Source: Actinomyces bowdenii (lineage in GTDB: Bacteria > Actinomycetota > Actinomycetes > Actinomycetales > Actinomycetaceae). Taken from it: a stretch of DNA of 64,000 bases. Numbering within the stretch: position 1 is the stretch's first letter; every line of letters starts with the position of its first letter. Location of the stretch: positions 33,030 through 97,029 of the forward strand of contig NZ_JAGFOU010000011.1 of NCBI RefSeq assembly GCF_017592395.1, given 5' to 3'. Both the position numbers and the translations under genes were made by a program. Below the pieces are notes generated by a model, which searched no databases, was not told the origin of the DNA, and saw only the letters and a program-made list of their open reading frames with translations. Below, in pieces: positions 10,948-20,078 of this stretch.

Positions 10948-13107
10948 ATGGGAATCGTCGTCGCGATCGACGGGCCGAGCGGCTCGGGGAAGTCCACGGT
11001 CTCACGGGCCGTGGCGGCCGAGCTGGGGCTGGCCTATCTCGACACCGGCGCCATGTACCGGGCCGCCGCCTGGTGGTGCGAGCACGAGGGCATCGACCTG
11101 GCCGACGCCACGGCGGTGGCCCGCGCCGTGCAGGCCATGCCCCTCCAGGTCGGCCTGGACCCCGAGGGCCCCACCTTCACCTGCGCGGGCCAGGACATCT
11201 CCGCCGCCATCCGCGAGCCGCATGTGGCCGCCGTCGTCTCCACCGTGGCCACGAACCTGGAGGTGCGCGCCGAGCTGGCCCGCCTCCAGCGCGAGATCAT
11301 CGACACCGAGCGCCGCGGGGGGCCCTCCTCCTTCTCCCAGGGCGCCGGGATCGTGGCCGAGGGCCGGGACATCACCACCGTGGTGGCCCCCGAGGCCGAG
11401 GCGCGCCTGCTGGTCACAGCCACCGAGGCGGCCCGCCTGGCCCGCCGGGCCGCCGAGCTGGACGCCGCCGGCAAGGCGGTGGAGGCCGCCGACCTGCGCG
11501 ACCAGGTCCTGCGCCGCGACCGCGACGACGCCACCGTCTCCCAGTTCCTCACCGCCCCCGAGGGCGTCACCCTGGTGGACACCTCCGACCTCACCCTGGA
11601 GCAGTCCATCAGCCGGGTGCTGGACCTGGTGGAGGAGGCCGTCGATGCCGCGGCCGCCCAGGATGATGAGGCCGAGCTGCGGGCCCAGGCCATGCGCGCC
11701 GGCCTGGAGGACTACGAGCTGGAGGAGGAGGACCTGGCCCTCCTGGAGCAGGAGGGGCCCGCGCCGGCCCCCGAGGCTCCTGAGTTCGGGCTGCCGGTCC
11801 TGGCCGTCGTCGGGCGCCCCAACGTGGGCAAGTCCACCCTGGTCAACCGGGTGCTGGGACGGCGGGTCGCTGTCGTTCAGGACACCCCCGGGGTGACCCG
11901 CGACCGCGTGTCCTACCCCGCGGAGTGGGCGGGGCGCCACTTCACCATCGTGGACACCGGGGGGTGGGAGGTCGATGTTCGCGGCCTGGAGGCCTCCGTG
12001 GCCACGCAGGCCGAGGTGGCCGTGGAGATGGCCGACGCCGTCCTGCTGGTGGTCGATGCTCAGGTGGGTATCACCGAGACCGACGCGCGCGTGGTCTCCA
12101 TGCTGCGGCGCAGCGGCAAGCCCGTGGTGCTGGCCGCCAACAAGGTCGACTCCCCGGCCCAGGAGGGCGACGCCGCCGCCCTGTGGAACCTGGGGCTGGG
12201 CGAGCCCTACCCGGTCTCGGCCCTGCACGGGCGCGGCAGCGGGGAGGTCCTCGACGCCGTCATGGAGATCCTGCCCGAGGTCTCCGCCGTGGCCGGGCCC
12301 AGGAAGGATGACGGCCTGCGCCGCGTGGCCCTGGTGGGCCGCCCCAACGTGGGCAAGTCCTCCCTGCTCAACTCCATCGCCGGCTCCGAGCGCGTGGTGG
12401 TCAACGAGACCGCTGGCACCACCCGCGACCCGGTGGACGAGATCATCGAGCTCGATGGGCGCCGGTGGGTCTTCGTGGACACCGCCGGGATCCGGCGCCG
12501 CATCCGCCAGACCCGCGGGGCCGACTACTACGCCGTGCTGCGCACCCAGGGCGTGATCGAGAAGGCCGAGGTGGCCGTGGTGCTGCTGGATGCCTCCGAG
12601 CCCATCAGCGAGCAGGACGTGCGCGTCATCCAGCAGGTCGTCGATGCCGGGCGGGCACTGGTGCTGGTCAACAACAAGTGGGACCTGGTGGACGAGGAGC
12701 GCCAGAAGATGCTCGCCTGGGAGACCGAGCACGACCTGGCCCACGTGTCCTGGGCGCCGCATATCAACCTGGCGGCGCGCACCGGCTGGCACACCAACCG
12801 GCTCGTGCGCGCCCTGGATGCGGCGCTGGAGGGCTGGACCACGCGCGTGCCCACGGGCAGGCTCAACGGCTTCCTCGGCGAGCTCCAGTCGGCTACCCCC
12901 CACCCGGTGCGCGGGGGCAAGCAGCCGCGGATCCTCTTCGCCACGCAGGCGCAGGTGGCCCCGCCGCGCATCGTCATCTTCACCACCGGGTTCCTGGACG
13001 CCGGGTACCGGCGCTTCATCGAGCGCAGGCTGCGTGAGGAGTTCGGCTTCGTGGGCTCGCCCATCCAGATCGGTGTGCGCGTGCGCGAGAAGCGCCAGCG
13101 CCGCTGA
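10948..13107 (+). CDS. cmk-der: Fused cytidylate kinase - GTPase Der
   Basis: Two complete enzymes in one 719-residue chain. Residues 1 to about 225 are (d)CMP kinase, with P-loop GPSGSGKST (9-17), [13 protein letters not shown] and [20 protein letters not shown]. An acidic linker leads to Der/EngA, a ribosome-assembly GTPase with two G domains: G1 motifs [12 protein letters not shown] near 289 and [12 protein letters not shown] near 463, G3 DTGG and DTAG, NKVD and NKWD, then a C-terminal KH-like domain. No stop or frameshift interrupts the join. The ATG at 10948 has GGAGG 7 nt upstream. The cmk and der genes are adjacent in many bacteria; their fusion is known in actinomycetes and bifidobacteria. 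Confidence 0.95.
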   Translation: MGIVVAIDGPSGSGKSTVSRAVAAELGLAYLDTGAMYRAAAWWCEHEGIDLADATAVARAVQAMPLQVGLDPEGPTFTCAGQDISAAIREPHVAAVVSTVATNLEVRAELARLQREIIDTERRGGPSSFSQGAGIVAEGRDITTVVAPEAEARLLVTATEAARLARRAAELDAAGKAVEAADLRDQVLRRDRDDATVSQFLTAPEGVTLVDTSDLTLEQSISRVLDLVEEAVDAAAAQDDEAELRAQAMRAGLEDYELEEEDLALLEQEGPAPAPEAPEFGLPVLAVVGRPNVGKSTLVNRVLGRRVAVVQDTPGVTRDRVSYPAEWAGRHFTIVDTGGWEVDVRGLEASVATQAEVAVEMADAVLLVVDAQVGITETDARVVSMLRRSGKPVVLAANKVDSPAQEGDAAALWNLGLGEPYPVSALHGRGSGEVLDAVMEILPEVSAVAGPRKDDGLRRVALVGRPNVGKSSLLNSIAGSERVVVNETAGTTRDPVDEIIELDGRRWVFVDTAGIRRRIRQTRGADYYAVLRTQGVIEKAEVAVVLLDASEPISEQDVRVIQQVVDAGRALVLVNNKWDLVDEERQKMLAWETEHDLAHVSWAPHINLAARTGWHTNRLVRALDAALEGWTTRVPTGRLNGFLGELQSATPHPVRGGKQPRILFATQAQVAPPRIVIFTTGFLDAGYRRFIERRLREEFGFVGSPIQIGVRVREKRQRR

Positions 13108-13136
13108 GTGCCAGGTACCCCGACGACCTCAGCGAT

Positions 13137-13199
13137 ATGCGAGTGCGGGGTGCAGAATGCGAGTGCGGGGTCATCGCATTCTGCACCCCGCACTCGCAT
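13137..13199. repeat. 26-bp perfect inverted repeat downstream of cmk-der
   Basis: Arms at 13137-13162 and 13174-13199 are exact reverse complements around an 11-nt loop. Each arm carries the unit ATGCGAGTGCGGGG, and that unit is also repeated directly (13137 and 13157), so several alternative foldings exist. It sits 30 bp after der and 178 bp before the next gene. A terminator or a dispersed intergenic (REP-like) element are both possible. Confidence 0.7.
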
Positions 13200-13364
13200 T
13201 CTGGATGCCGTTGGCGCGGCGCTGCGGGGTGGCGCATCCCTATAGCCCCGCCAAGCCGCCAGAGGCTCATCCCCTGCTCGCGTCATCCCTGAGGGACGGC
13301 GGTGAGAAGGAAGCGAGTGGCGTCATGCGCCATCGGGATGAATCGTTATCTGCATCACATGCGC

Positions 13365-13370
13365 TATGGT
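13365..13370 (+). promoter_or_regulatory. -10 element of the VOC gene at 13377 (leaderless type)
   Basis: TATGGT ends 6 nt before the ATG, with GGCGGC and no ribosome binding site between them. Confidence 0.5.
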
Positions 13371-13376
13371 GGCGGC

Positions 13377-13766
13377 ATGATCGATCACATCTCGCTCATC
13401 GTCAGTGATGTCGGGGCCTCCAGGGCCTTCTACGAGCGGGCGCTGGCTCCGCTGGGCTATAAGGCGGTGGCGGAGCACGGGCCGGTGGTGGGCCTGGGCG
13501 CTCCCGCGGAGGAGGCCGGTGCGGTGGCCGAGTTCTGGCTGGTGCCGGGGGAGGAGCCTCAGCCCGTCCACCTCGCGCTGACCGCGGGCAGTATGGAGGA
13601 GGTGGAGGCCTTCCATGCTGCTGGCCTGGCAGCTGGTGGGAGCGACAACGGCGGGCCCGGTGAGCGGCCCTGGTATCACCCCGGCTATTACGGCGCCTTC
13701 GTCCTCGACCCCGACGGGCACAACCTTGAGGTCGTCTACCACCACGCCAGTCCTGCTCAGGAGTAG
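13377..13766 (+). CDS. VOC-family (glyoxalase-fold) protein
   Basis: A 129-residue protein with the paired beta-alpha-beta-beta-beta units of the vicinal oxygen chelate superfamily: MIDHISLIVSDVGASRAFYE at the N-terminus with the first metal-ligand position (His4), and GAFVLDPDGHNLEVVYH at the C-terminus with the usual D-x-x-G-x-x-x-E pattern. Substrate cannot be told from sequence; the superfamily includes lyases, dioxygenases and antibiotic-binding proteins. The ATG at 13377 lies directly behind a TATGGT -10, so the message is probably leaderless. Upstream in-frame ATGs are unsupported. Confidence 0.85.
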   Translation: MIDHISLIVSDVGASRAFYERALAPLGYKAVAEHGPVVGLGAPAEEAGAVAEFWLVPGEEPQPVHLALTAGSMEEVEAFHAAGLAAGGSDNGGPGERPWYHPGYYGAFVLDPDGHNLEVVYHHASPAQE

Positions 13767-13821
13767 TGCTGAGTCGAGCGGCACTCACGGGGAGCAGTGG
13801 CTGAGCGTGTTGGTGCCAGCC

Positions 13822-14364
13822 TCAGCCCTGCTCGGCGGCCCAGGCGGCGACTCGGCGGGCGCTCTCGGCCTCGGAGAGGTCCTCCACGCGGGTCATGATC
13901 GTCCAGCGCACGCCAAAGGGGTCGGTGATGGAGGCGTAGCGGTCGCCTGAGACGAAGGTCGTCGCCTCCTCGCGGACGGTGGCCCCGGCCCGCATTGCCC
14001 GGGCGAGAAGCTCATCGACATCCGGGCAGTACAGGCCGATGGAGTAGCAGGCCGCCCCGCCGGCGGGAGGCGGTACGAGCCCGTGGTCGGGGGTCGGCTC
14101 GCCGATCTGCAGCCGGCCGTTGCCGAAGTCCAGCTCGGCATGGATGACAATGCCGTTGATCTCGGTGATATCCACGACCCGCGCTCCCAGGGCATCGCGG
14201 TAGAACCCGACTGCCTGCCCGGCGCCCTCGATGGCCAGGAAGGGAGTGAGGCTGGTGAAGCCGTGGGGGATGCCGCCGGTGGTGTGGGTGCCAGAGATGC
14301 CGCGCCGGGAGGGGTGGCGACTGGAGTGCTGGTGGGTGTCATTCGACGTGGTCTGTGATTCCAT
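13822..14364 (-). CDS. PhnB-like VOC-family protein
   Basis: A 180-residue VOC protein of the PhnB/DUF1428-like group. After a polar, His/Ser-rich N-terminus, FTSLTPFLAIEGAGQAVGFYRDALGA begins the fold, and ITDPFGVRWTIMTRVEDLS ends it, as in this group. The ATG at 14364 is preferred because a TAGCGT -10 ends 7 nt before it; the frame stays open upstream. It converges with the other VOC gene and diverges from the AraC regulator at 14431. Substrate unknown. No metabolic partner is visible. Confidence 0.82.
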   Translation of the reverse strand: MESQTTSNDTHQHSSRHPSRRGISGTHTTGGIPHGFTSLTPFLAIEGAGQAVGFYRDALGARVVDITEINGIVIHAELDFGNGRLQIGEPTPDHGLVPPPAGGAACYSIGLYCPDVDELLARAMRAGATVREEATTFVSGDRYASITDPFGVRWTIMTRVEDLSEAESARRVAAWAAEQG

Positions 14365-14371
14365 GCCCGTG

Positions 14372-14377
14372 ACGCTA
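14372..14377 (-). promoter_or_regulatory. -10 element of the PhnB-like gene (leaderless type)
   Basis: Read on the minus strand this is TAGCGT followed by 7 nt and the ATG at 14364. Confidence 0.45.
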
Positions 14378-14430
14378 GGGGCCCGCTCGGGGCCCGTCTT
14401 GAAGATTCGCGACAGGGCTGTGAGGGGGGA

Positions 14431-15309
14431 GTGCTCGGCGTGGGTGCAGCGGGAGAAGCGAGAGTCAGCGGCGGCCCGGGCTCGGTATCCGTGCAGGCTG
14501 ATGGCCGCGGGGTGCTGTACCCCGGTAGGCTGCCCGACTTCCACCGGGAGCCGGCACCGCCTGAGTTGGCGGAGACGGTCCGGTGGTTCTGGGTGCCGTG
14601 CTGGGATCTTCCGCCAGGGGTGAGCTCGCGACAGGAGGTACTGCCGTTTCCTGCTGCCAACCTCGTGGTCGAGCCTGAGGGGGTGCGCCTGTACGGGCCG
14701 ACCACGGGTGTATCGGTGCGGGTGCTGGAGGGGCGGGGCTGGGCAGTGGGGGCGCTCCTGCTACCGGCGGGGCTGGGGCGGATGCATGGGGCCCCAGGGG
14801 AGCTGCGGGATGCATCGGTGGAGGTCGATGCCCCGGGGCTGCACCGTGCTGTTGTGGCCGCCATGGGCGGGGGTGATGCGGCGGGGCGGGCCGAGGACGG
14901 GCACCGGGAGGCGGGGCGCTCGGCGGCCGTGCGGGCCTTGGAGGAGTGGTTGGGGGAGGAGATGCTGCCGCTGGATGCGGAGGGGCTGGTGGCCAATGCG
15001 ATGGTGGAGCTCATCGCCTCGACCCGTGAGCTGGTGCGGGTGGAGCAGCTCGCCGAGCGCATGGGAATGTCGGTGCGCGGCGTGCAGCGCCTGGCGGCCA
15101 GGTGGATCGGGCTGCCTCCCCTGGCGGTGATCCGTCGTTATCGGTTGCAGGAGGCGGCGCTGCGGCTGCGTGAGGATCCGGGGTTGAGTGTGGTGCGGGT
15201 GGCGGCGGATCTGGGGTATGCCGATCAGGCGCATCTGGCCGCTGACTTCCGGGCGGTGGTGGGGCTGGCACCGAGCCGGTACCGCCGGGGGCAGGTGTCG
15301 TGGGATTGA
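14431..15309 (+). CDS. AraC-family transcriptional regulator
   Basis: A 292-residue protein with an uncharacterised N-terminal sensor half and a C-terminal AraC double helix-turn-helix: LVRVEQLAERMGMSVRGVQRLAARWIGLPPLAVIRRYRLQEA, then LSVVRVAADLGYADQAHLAADFRAVVGLAPSRYR, spread over about 195-285. The start is uncertain: ATG at 14431 is used, but internal starts near residue 20-30 are possible. It is divergent from the PhnB-like VOC gene, an arrangement often seen for a regulator and its target. Part of its 3' end is duplicated downstream at 17012-17071. Confidence 0.82.
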   Translation: MLGVGAAGEARVSGGPGSVSVQADGRGVLYPGRLPDFHREPAPPELAETVRWFWVPCWDLPPGVSSRQEVLPFPAANLVVEPEGVRLYGPTTGVSVRVLEGRGWAVGALLLPAGLGRMHGAPGELRDASVEVDAPGLHRAVVAAMGGGDAAGRAEDGHREAGRSAAVRALEEWLGEEMLPLDAEGLVANAMVELIASTRELVRVEQLAERMGMSVRGVQRLAARWIGLPPLAVIRRYRLQEAALRLREDPGLSVVRVAADLGYADQAHLAADFRAVVGLAPSRYRRGQVSWD

Positions 15310-15539
15310 GAGGGTGGGTGGAGGTGTCCAGATCTCTTACAAAGGGAGCGATCCAGTATGAGGCGCCAGTGGTGATCCGCATGTTTCTGCGGATCCTGTT
15401 GGGCCGTGCGGGGCTGGTGGGCGCCTTTGTGAGGGATTCGGACACCCGGGTGCCGGGGCCCGCTCTTCTCGCGGCTCGCGCTCCCGAAGGCCGGGCCCCG
15501 GAGCCCAGGTCCCAAGCGGCCGGCAAGGGCGAACTGCTA
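15136..15539. repeat. Upstream copy of the duplicated flank of the pentapeptide gene
   Basis: Two blocks of this stretch recur 1.8 kb away. Bases 15136-15195 (inside araC) match 17012-17071 with two mismatches, and 15302-15539 match 17073-17310 colinearly with few differences. The second copy lacks the 105 bp between the blocks. The block ends exactly at the stop codon of the pentapeptide gene. It contains an 8-bp hairpin (GATCCGCA arms, 15374-15395). The intergenic part 15310-15536 holds no convincing gene on either strand. Confidence 0.9.
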
Positions 15540-16907
15540 CTGTACTGTGGGATCCTCGCTGCCGGATTCGTTCCCTTCGGTAGCCATGTCGGGAGAGTCG
15601 TCCTCGATGATTCGCAGAATATTGCCGTTCTCATCAAACTGAGCCCACCGGGCACCCTGAGGCAGGCCAGTGATACGGTCGAGCAGCATTGATCTTGGGA
15701 AAGTAATGCTGTCTTCCGATTCTTGGTAATCAACATTAAAGGTTGCACTTTGAAAGTCAGCGTTCTGGGTGAAGGTCACACCCCGGAAGTCGGCTTCCTG
15801 GGTGAAGGTCGTGCCTCCGAAGTCGATGTCCTGGGTGAAGGTCGTGCCTCCGAAGTCAGCCCTTCGGCTGAAGATCGCGTCTCCAAAATTGGCTTCCTGG
15901 GTAAAGGTCGTGCCTCCAAAATTGGCTTCCTGGGTGAAGTTCGCGTCTCTGAAATTGGCTTCCTGGGTGAAGTTCGCAGCCCAGAAGTCGGCTTCCTGGG
16001 TGAAGGTTGCGTCTCCGAAGTCGGTGTCCTGGGTGAAGCTCGCACCCCAGAAGATAACGCGCTGAGCGAAGATCGCATTCCCGAAGTAGGCGCCCTGGGT
16101 GAAGTTCGCACCCCAGAAGATGGCGCCCTGGGTGAAGATCGCGCCCCCAAAGTCTGTGCCGTAGTTGAAAGTCGCATGGTGGAAATTCGGTCTTTCGGCG
16201 AGGATTGCTCCGTGGAGGTCGATAGAACAGTTGCACCACAACTGCTCGTCTTGGACCTCCTGCACTACCTCTGGATGGTGCTCGGTGGCTTCGCGGCGTT
16301 TGCGAAGGTGGCGGGCCAGGACCTCGAGGATCGTCGACTCGACGGCGCCATCATCGCTCACATAGATCTTATCATCTCCGTCTTCTGCGTCCGTGGGAGT
16401 CACCCATTCCCCGCGCTTGGTGCGCAGGTAGCCGCAGAGGATGTCGACGACGCGCTGACGGTAGTCACCCCGGTAGATGTCCGCAGTATCAGCCAGGGAG
16501 TACACGCCCGAGATTCTCACTTGAGGAGAGGCGCTTCCCAACTGCTGCACTGCAGTGAGCAGTTTCTGCTCCGCTCTCTCTAACTCCGCTGCGGCCTCTG
16601 TGCGCTCGGCGCTTGCCCGCTCCCGGTACTTGATGACGAGATAGCCGACGCCACCGATACCGCCGATTGTCGTTAACGAAACCTTGACCAGGTCTAACGA
16701 TGTCGTCGCACTATCACTGACGTCTCTCCAGTTCGTCAGCAACCGATCCCACGACCAGTACCCGCCGTTGCCCCACAGCCAGCCCAGCACTGTGAATAAG
16801 AGCAATGCTAACAATACCCAGATGAAGATGACTAAGAATAGTGGCCAGGCACCTGGCCCCCGCTGGCGTCCTGGTCGTTGTTCATTAGTTCGGCCGCTAT
16901 TGAACAT
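15537..16907 (-). CDS. Membrane-anchored pentapeptide-repeat protein
   Basis: A 456-residue protein. Residues 20-43 form a strong transmembrane helix and 72-93 a second hydrophobic segment. Residues about 97-165 (ERAEQKLLTAVQQLGSASPQ, then RISGVYSLADTA and VDILCGYLRT) are the cytosolic module seen before repeats in actinobacterial pentapeptide proteins. Residues about 229-400 are a long beta-helix array built mostly of a 10-residue double unit such as FTQEADFGGT, with A/T-x-F at the central positions. The ATG at 16907 is chosen because GAGAGGG lies 7 nt upstream; a TTG at 16922 would be longer. Base composition is visibly less GC-rich than its neighbours and the gene lies between duplicated flanks, so acquisition is likely. 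Molecular role unknown; it is not a Qnr-type DNA mimic by architecture. Confidence 0.85.
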   Translation of the reverse strand: MFNSGRTNEQRPGRQRGPGAWPLFLVIFIWVLLALLLFTVLGWLWGNGGYWSWDRLLTNWRDVSDSATTSLDLVKVSLTTIGGIGGVGYLVIKYRERASAERTEAAAELERAEQKLLTAVQQLGSASPQVRISGVYSLADTADIYRGDYRQRVVDILCGYLRTKRGEWVTPTDAEDGDDKIYVSDDGAVESTILEVLARHLRKRREATEHHPEVVQEVQDEQLWCNCSIDLHGAILAERPNFHHATFNYGTDFGGAIFTQGAIFWGANFTQGAYFGNAIFAQRVIFWGASFTQDTDFGDATFTQEADFWAANFTQEANFRDANFTQEANFGGTTFTQEANFGDAIFSRRADFGGTTFTQDIDFGGTTFTQEADFRGVTFTQNADFQSATFNVDYQESEDSITFPRSMLLDRITGLPQGARWAQFDENGNILRIIEDDSPDMATEGNESGSEDPTVQ

Positions 16908-16947
16908 GTAAGTCCCTCTCAATCGCCCATTGATACTGTGATTACGT

Positions 16948-16975
16948 ATTTTACTGAGGTGCGTCTGCTGTCGAA
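16948..16975 (-). promoter_or_regulatory. Promoter of the pentapeptide-repeat gene
   Basis: On the minus strand TTCGAC (16970-16975) and TAAAAT (16948-16953) are separated by 16 bp, upstream of a GAGAGGG ribosome binding site and the ATG at 16907. The -10 is unusually A/T-rich for this genome. Confidence 0.5.
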
Positions 16976-17011
16976 GTGTGGGACGTCACACTCTCTGTCG
17001 CAGTCCTTCGC

Positions 17012-17310
17012 CGTTATCGGTTGCAGGAGGCGGCGCTGCGGTTGCGTGAGGATCCGGGGTTAAGTGTGGTGGGGGACTGAGAGGGTGAGTGGAGGTGTCC
17101 AGATCCCTTACAAAGGGAGCGATCCAGTATGAGGCGCCAGTGGTGATCCGCATGTTTCTGCGGATCCTGCTGGGCCGTGCGGGGCTGGTGGGCGCCTTTG
17201 TGAGGGTTTCGGACACCCGGGTGCCCGGCCCGGCTCTTCTAGCGGCTCGCGCTCCCGAAGGCCGGGCCCCGGAGCCCAGGTCCCAGGCGGCGGGGGAGGG
17301 CGAGCGGCTA
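17012..17310. repeat. Downstream copy of the duplicated flank
   Basis: Matches 15136-15195 and 15302-15539 with a 105-bp deletion between the blocks. Its right end runs into the TAGGCT -10 of pgi at 17309, so this copy is in its functional promoter context. Confidence 0.9.
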
Positions 17311-17314
17311 GGCT
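17309..17314 (+). promoter_or_regulatory. -10 element of pgi (leaderless type)
   Basis: TAGGCT ends 6 nt before the pgi ATG with only GGGTCC between, so no ribosome binding site is possible. Confidence 0.6.
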
Positions 17315-17320
17315 GGGTCC

Positions 17321-18976
17321 ATGCAGACACCTGTTGACCCCACTGCCACGTCCGCCTGGAAGCGCCTGACCGAGCTGCACGAGGCCATGGAGCCCGACCT
17401 GCGCGCCTGGTTCGCCGATGACCCGCAGCGCGCCGAGCGCTTCTCCTACGAGCTCGCCGACCTCTACGTCGACCTGTCCAAGAACCTCCTGACCGATGAC
17501 GTCCTCAGTGCCCTGGCCGAGCTCGCCGAGGCCGTCGACCTGCCCGCTCGCCGCGACGCCATGTACGCCGGGGAGCACATCAACATCACCGAGGACCGGG
17601 CCGTCCTGCACACCGCCCTGCGCCGCCCCGCCACCGACACGCTTGTCGTCGACGGCCAGGACGTCATCGCGGACGTCCACGGGGTCCTGGACAAGATCTA
17701 CGCCTTCGCCGACCGCGTGCGCTCGGGGCAGTGGACCGGCATCACCGGCAAGCCCATCGAGACGGTGGTCAACATCGGCATCGGCGGCTCGGACCTGGGC
17801 CCGGTCATGGTCTACGAGGCACTCAAGCCCTACGTCAAGGACGGCCTGGAGTGCCGCTTCATCTCCAACATCGACCCGGCCGACTGCGCCGAGAAGGTCA
17901 AGGACCTCGACCCCGAGACCACCCTGTTCATCATCGCCTCCAAGACCTTCACCACCCTGGAGACCCTCACCAACGCCCGCATGGCCCGCGACTGGTTCCT
18001 CGCGGCCCTCGAGGAGCGGGGCCTGCCCACCGAGGGCGCCATCGCCAAGCACTTCGTGGCCGTGTCCACCGCCCTGGACAAGGTCGCCGAGTTCGGCATC
18101 GACCCCGACAATGCCTTCGGCTTCTGGAACTGGGTGGGCGGGCGCTACTCCGTGGACTCCGCCGTGGGCACGGTCCTGGCCGTGGCCATCGGCCCGGAGC
18201 ACTTCAAGGAGTTCCTGGGCGGCTTCCACGCCGTCGATGAGCACTTCGCCACCAAGGCGCCGGCCGAGAACGTGCCCATGCTCATGGGCCTGCTCAACGT
18301 CTGGTACGTCAACTTCTTCAAGGCCGCCTCCCACGCGGTCCTGCCCTACGCCCAGTACCTGCACCGCTTCGCCGCCTACCTCCAGCAGCTGACCATGGAG
18401 TCCAACGGCAAGTCCGTGCGCTGGGACGGCTCCCCGGTGACCACCGAGACCGGTGAGATCTTCTGGGGCGAGCCAGGCACCAACGGCCAGCACGCCTTCT
18501 ACCAGCTCATCCACCAGGGCACCCAGCTCATCCCCGCCGACTTCATCGCCGTGGCCAACCCCGCCCACCCCACCAAGGACGGGGGAGTGGACGTCCACGA
18601 GCTGTTCCTGTCCAACTACCTGGCCCAGACCGCGGCCCTGGCCTTCGGCAAGACCGCCGAGGAGGTGCGCGCCGAGGGCACGCCCGAGGAGATCGTCCCG
18701 GCGCGCGTCTTCGCCGGCAACAAGCCGACCACCTCGATCCTCGCCCCGGCCCTGACCCCCTCGGTGGTCGGCCAGCTCATTGCGCTGTACGAGCACATCA
18801 CCTTCACCCAGGGCATCGTGTGGGGCATCGACTCCTTCGACCAGTGGGGGGTGGAGCTGGGCAAGAAGCTCGCCCTGGAGATCGCCCCCGCCGTCCAGGG
18901 CGACGCCGCCGCGCTGGAGGCCCAGGACGCCTCGACCCGCGCCCTCATCACCCGCTACCGGGACCTGCGCCGCTGA
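17321..18976 (+). CDS. pgi: Glucose-6-phosphate isomerase
   Basis: Interconverts glucose 6-phosphate and fructose 6-phosphate, linking the pentose-phosphate cluster at 39-45 kb to glycolysis. Family blocks are intact: [47 protein letters not shown], and the C-terminal signature [24 protein letters not shown] split over about 490-513. Length is 551 residues. The start codon sits directly behind a -10 hexamer, so translation is probably leaderless, notable for a central metabolic gene. A GNAT gene follows 11 nt after the stop. Confidence 0.98.
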   Translation: MQTPVDPTATSAWKRLTELHEAMEPDLRAWFADDPQRAERFSYELADLYVDLSKNLLTDDVLSALAELAEAVDLPARRDAMYAGEHINITEDRAVLHTALRRPATDTLVVDGQDVIADVHGVLDKIYAFADRVRSGQWTGITGKPIETVVNIGIGGSDLGPVMVYEALKPYVKDGLECRFISNIDPADCAEKVKDLDPETTLFIIASKTFTTLETLTNARMARDWFLAALEERGLPTEGAIAKHFVAVSTALDKVAEFGIDPDNAFGFWNWVGGRYSVDSAVGTVLAVAIGPEHFKEFLGGFHAVDEHFATKAPAENVPMLMGLLNVWYVNFFKAASHAVLPYAQYLHRFAAYLQQLTMESNGKSVRWDGSPVTTETGEIFWGEPGTNGQHAFYQLIHQGTQLIPADFIAVANPAHPTKDGGVDVHELFLSNYLAQTAALAFGKTAEEVRAEGTPEEIVPARVFAGNKPTTSILAPALTPSVVGQLIALYEHITFTQGIVWGIDSFDQWGVELGKKLALEIAPAVQGDAAALEAQDASTRALITRYRDLRR

Positions 18977-18987
18977 GGCCCGCAGGC

Positions 18988-19533
18988 ATGACGTCGGACG
19001 TGCCGGGCGCGGGTGTGCGCCAGGCGACGGCGGCGGACGCCCCGACCGTGGGGCGGCTGCTGCACGACTTCAACACCGAGTTCGACACGCCCACGCCCTC
19101 GGCCCAGGACTTCGCCGCCCGCTTCGGCGAGCTCCTGGGCCGAGGGGACGTGCTGGTCCTGCTGGCCGACCACGGGGATGAGGCCGTGGGGATGGCCTGC
19201 CTGACACTGCGGCCCACCCCCTACGGCCAGGGGCCCCTGGCCGAGTTGGAGGAGCTCTACGTCGTCCCCGGGCTGCGCGGGCAAGGCATCGGCAGTGCCC
19301 TCATCACCGCGGCCCTGGAGCGGGTGCGGGCGCGCGACGCCATCGAGATGCGCATCAACGTCGATGAGATCGACACCGATGCGCGCCGGTTCTACGAGCG
19401 GCACGGCTTCGCCAGCACCGTGCCCGGCACCGGGTCCCGGATGCTGTGCTACCTCCGGGAGCTGGACGAAGGGCGACCGATGCCCGGCACGCCCCCGGAG
19501 CCGACCGGCTATCCTGGCCACAATGACGCGTGA
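18988..19533 (+). CDS. GNAT-family N-acetyltransferase
   Basis: Transfers an acetyl group from acetyl-CoA to an unknown amine. The acetyl-CoA loop is LEELYVVPGLRGQGIGSALI (about 89-108), matching V-x-P-x-x-R-G-x-G-x-G; the FYERHGFAS block near 152 is the usual C-terminal motif. At 181 residues it is a single-domain GNAT with a proline-rich tail. The ATG at 18988 lies 11 nt after pgi, so it is probably transcribed with pgi, though no shared role is evident. Confidence 0.85.
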   Translation: MTSDVPGAGVRQATAADAPTVGRLLHDFNTEFDTPTPSAQDFAARFGELLGRGDVLVLLADHGDEAVGMACLTLRPTPYGQGPLAELEELYVVPGLRGQGIGSALITAALERVRARDAIEMRINVDEIDTDARRFYERHGFASTVPGTGSRMLCYLRELDEGRPMPGTPPEPTGYPGHNDA

Positions 19534-19551
19534 ATCCTTGAGGAGGATGCC

Positions 19552-19848
19552 ATGAGGGAGATCAGCGCTGAGGGTCTGCGCAAGCGCCTGGAGGCGGGTG
19601 AGGATCTGACGGTCCTCGACGTGCGCGAGCCGAACGAGGTGGCCGAGGCCGCCATCGAGGGCTCGGTGAGCATCCCGCTGGGGCAGGTGCTGGAGCGGGC
19701 CGGGGAGCTCGACTCCTCCCGGCCGGTGGCCGTCATCTGCGCCGGCGGCGTGCGCTCGGCCCGGGCTGTCGAGGCCCTGGAGGCCGCCGGCTACGCGGGG
19801 GAGCTGCTCAACGTCGAGGGCGGCATGAAGGCCTGGCTGGCGCAGTGA
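19552..19848 (+). CDS. Single-domain rhodanese-like protein
   Basis: Small sulfur-carrier or sulfurtransferase domain of 98 residues. VLDVREPNEVAEAAIEGSVSIPL is the standard N-terminal block, and CAGGVRSA is the active-site loop with Cys63 as the persulfide carrier, followed by the GYAGELLNVEGGMKAW terminus. A good ribosome binding site (GAGGAGGATGCC before the ATG) fixes the start. Partner and substrate unknown. Confidence 0.92.
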   Translation: MREISAEGLRKRLEAGEDLTVLDVREPNEVAEAAIEGSVSIPLGQVLERAGELDSSRPVAVICAGGVRSARAVEALEAAGYAGELLNVEGGMKAWLAQ

Positions 19849-19958
19849 GGCCATCCGCGGTGCGACGACGGCGCCCGCAGGGCGCGCAGGAGGACATGAC
19901 GCCAGTGGGGTGACTGGGGTCACCTCCCAGGGATTTCAGGACCGGCGCCCTCATGGGC

Positions 19959-19964
19959 TAAGGT
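19959..19964 (+). promoter_or_regulatory. Candidate -10 of the tRNA-Pro gene
   Basis: TAAGGT lies 37 nt upstream of the mature tRNA 5' end. No clear -35 is seen. Confidence 0.3.
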
Positions 19965-20001
19965 TCTACTCGTTCCGAGCGGCCAGCAGGCCGGACGGGC
20001 A

Positions 20002-20078
<77 letters not shown>

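Larger units (their letters stand above)
16908..17320. other. Intergenic region with duplicated flank and two promoters
   Basis: This 413-bp stretch has no gene. It holds the promoter of the pentapeptide gene on the minus strand (16948-16975), then the downstream copy of the duplicated araC-intergenic segment (17012-17310), then the -10 of pgi. The araC fragment in it is truncated and not expressed as a regulator. Confidence 0.8.

Noticed and set aside
13137..13199. Possible CRISPR repeat-spacer structure
   Set aside because: Repeats are inverted as well as direct, the spacing is irregular, there are only three units, and no cas genes occur in the window.
15300..15692. Open frames on both strands of the duplicated spacer (also 17089-17337)
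   Set aside because: The two copies keep similar frames simply because they are duplicates; the frames run into unrelated sequence at each end, have no ribosome binding site and show no domain.
15537..16907. Pentapeptide protein as a Qnr-like quinolone-resistance factor
   Set aside because: It has transmembrane helices and an extra cytosolic domain, and its repeats follow a 10-residue double unit; Qnr and MfpA proteins are soluble, short and dimeric.
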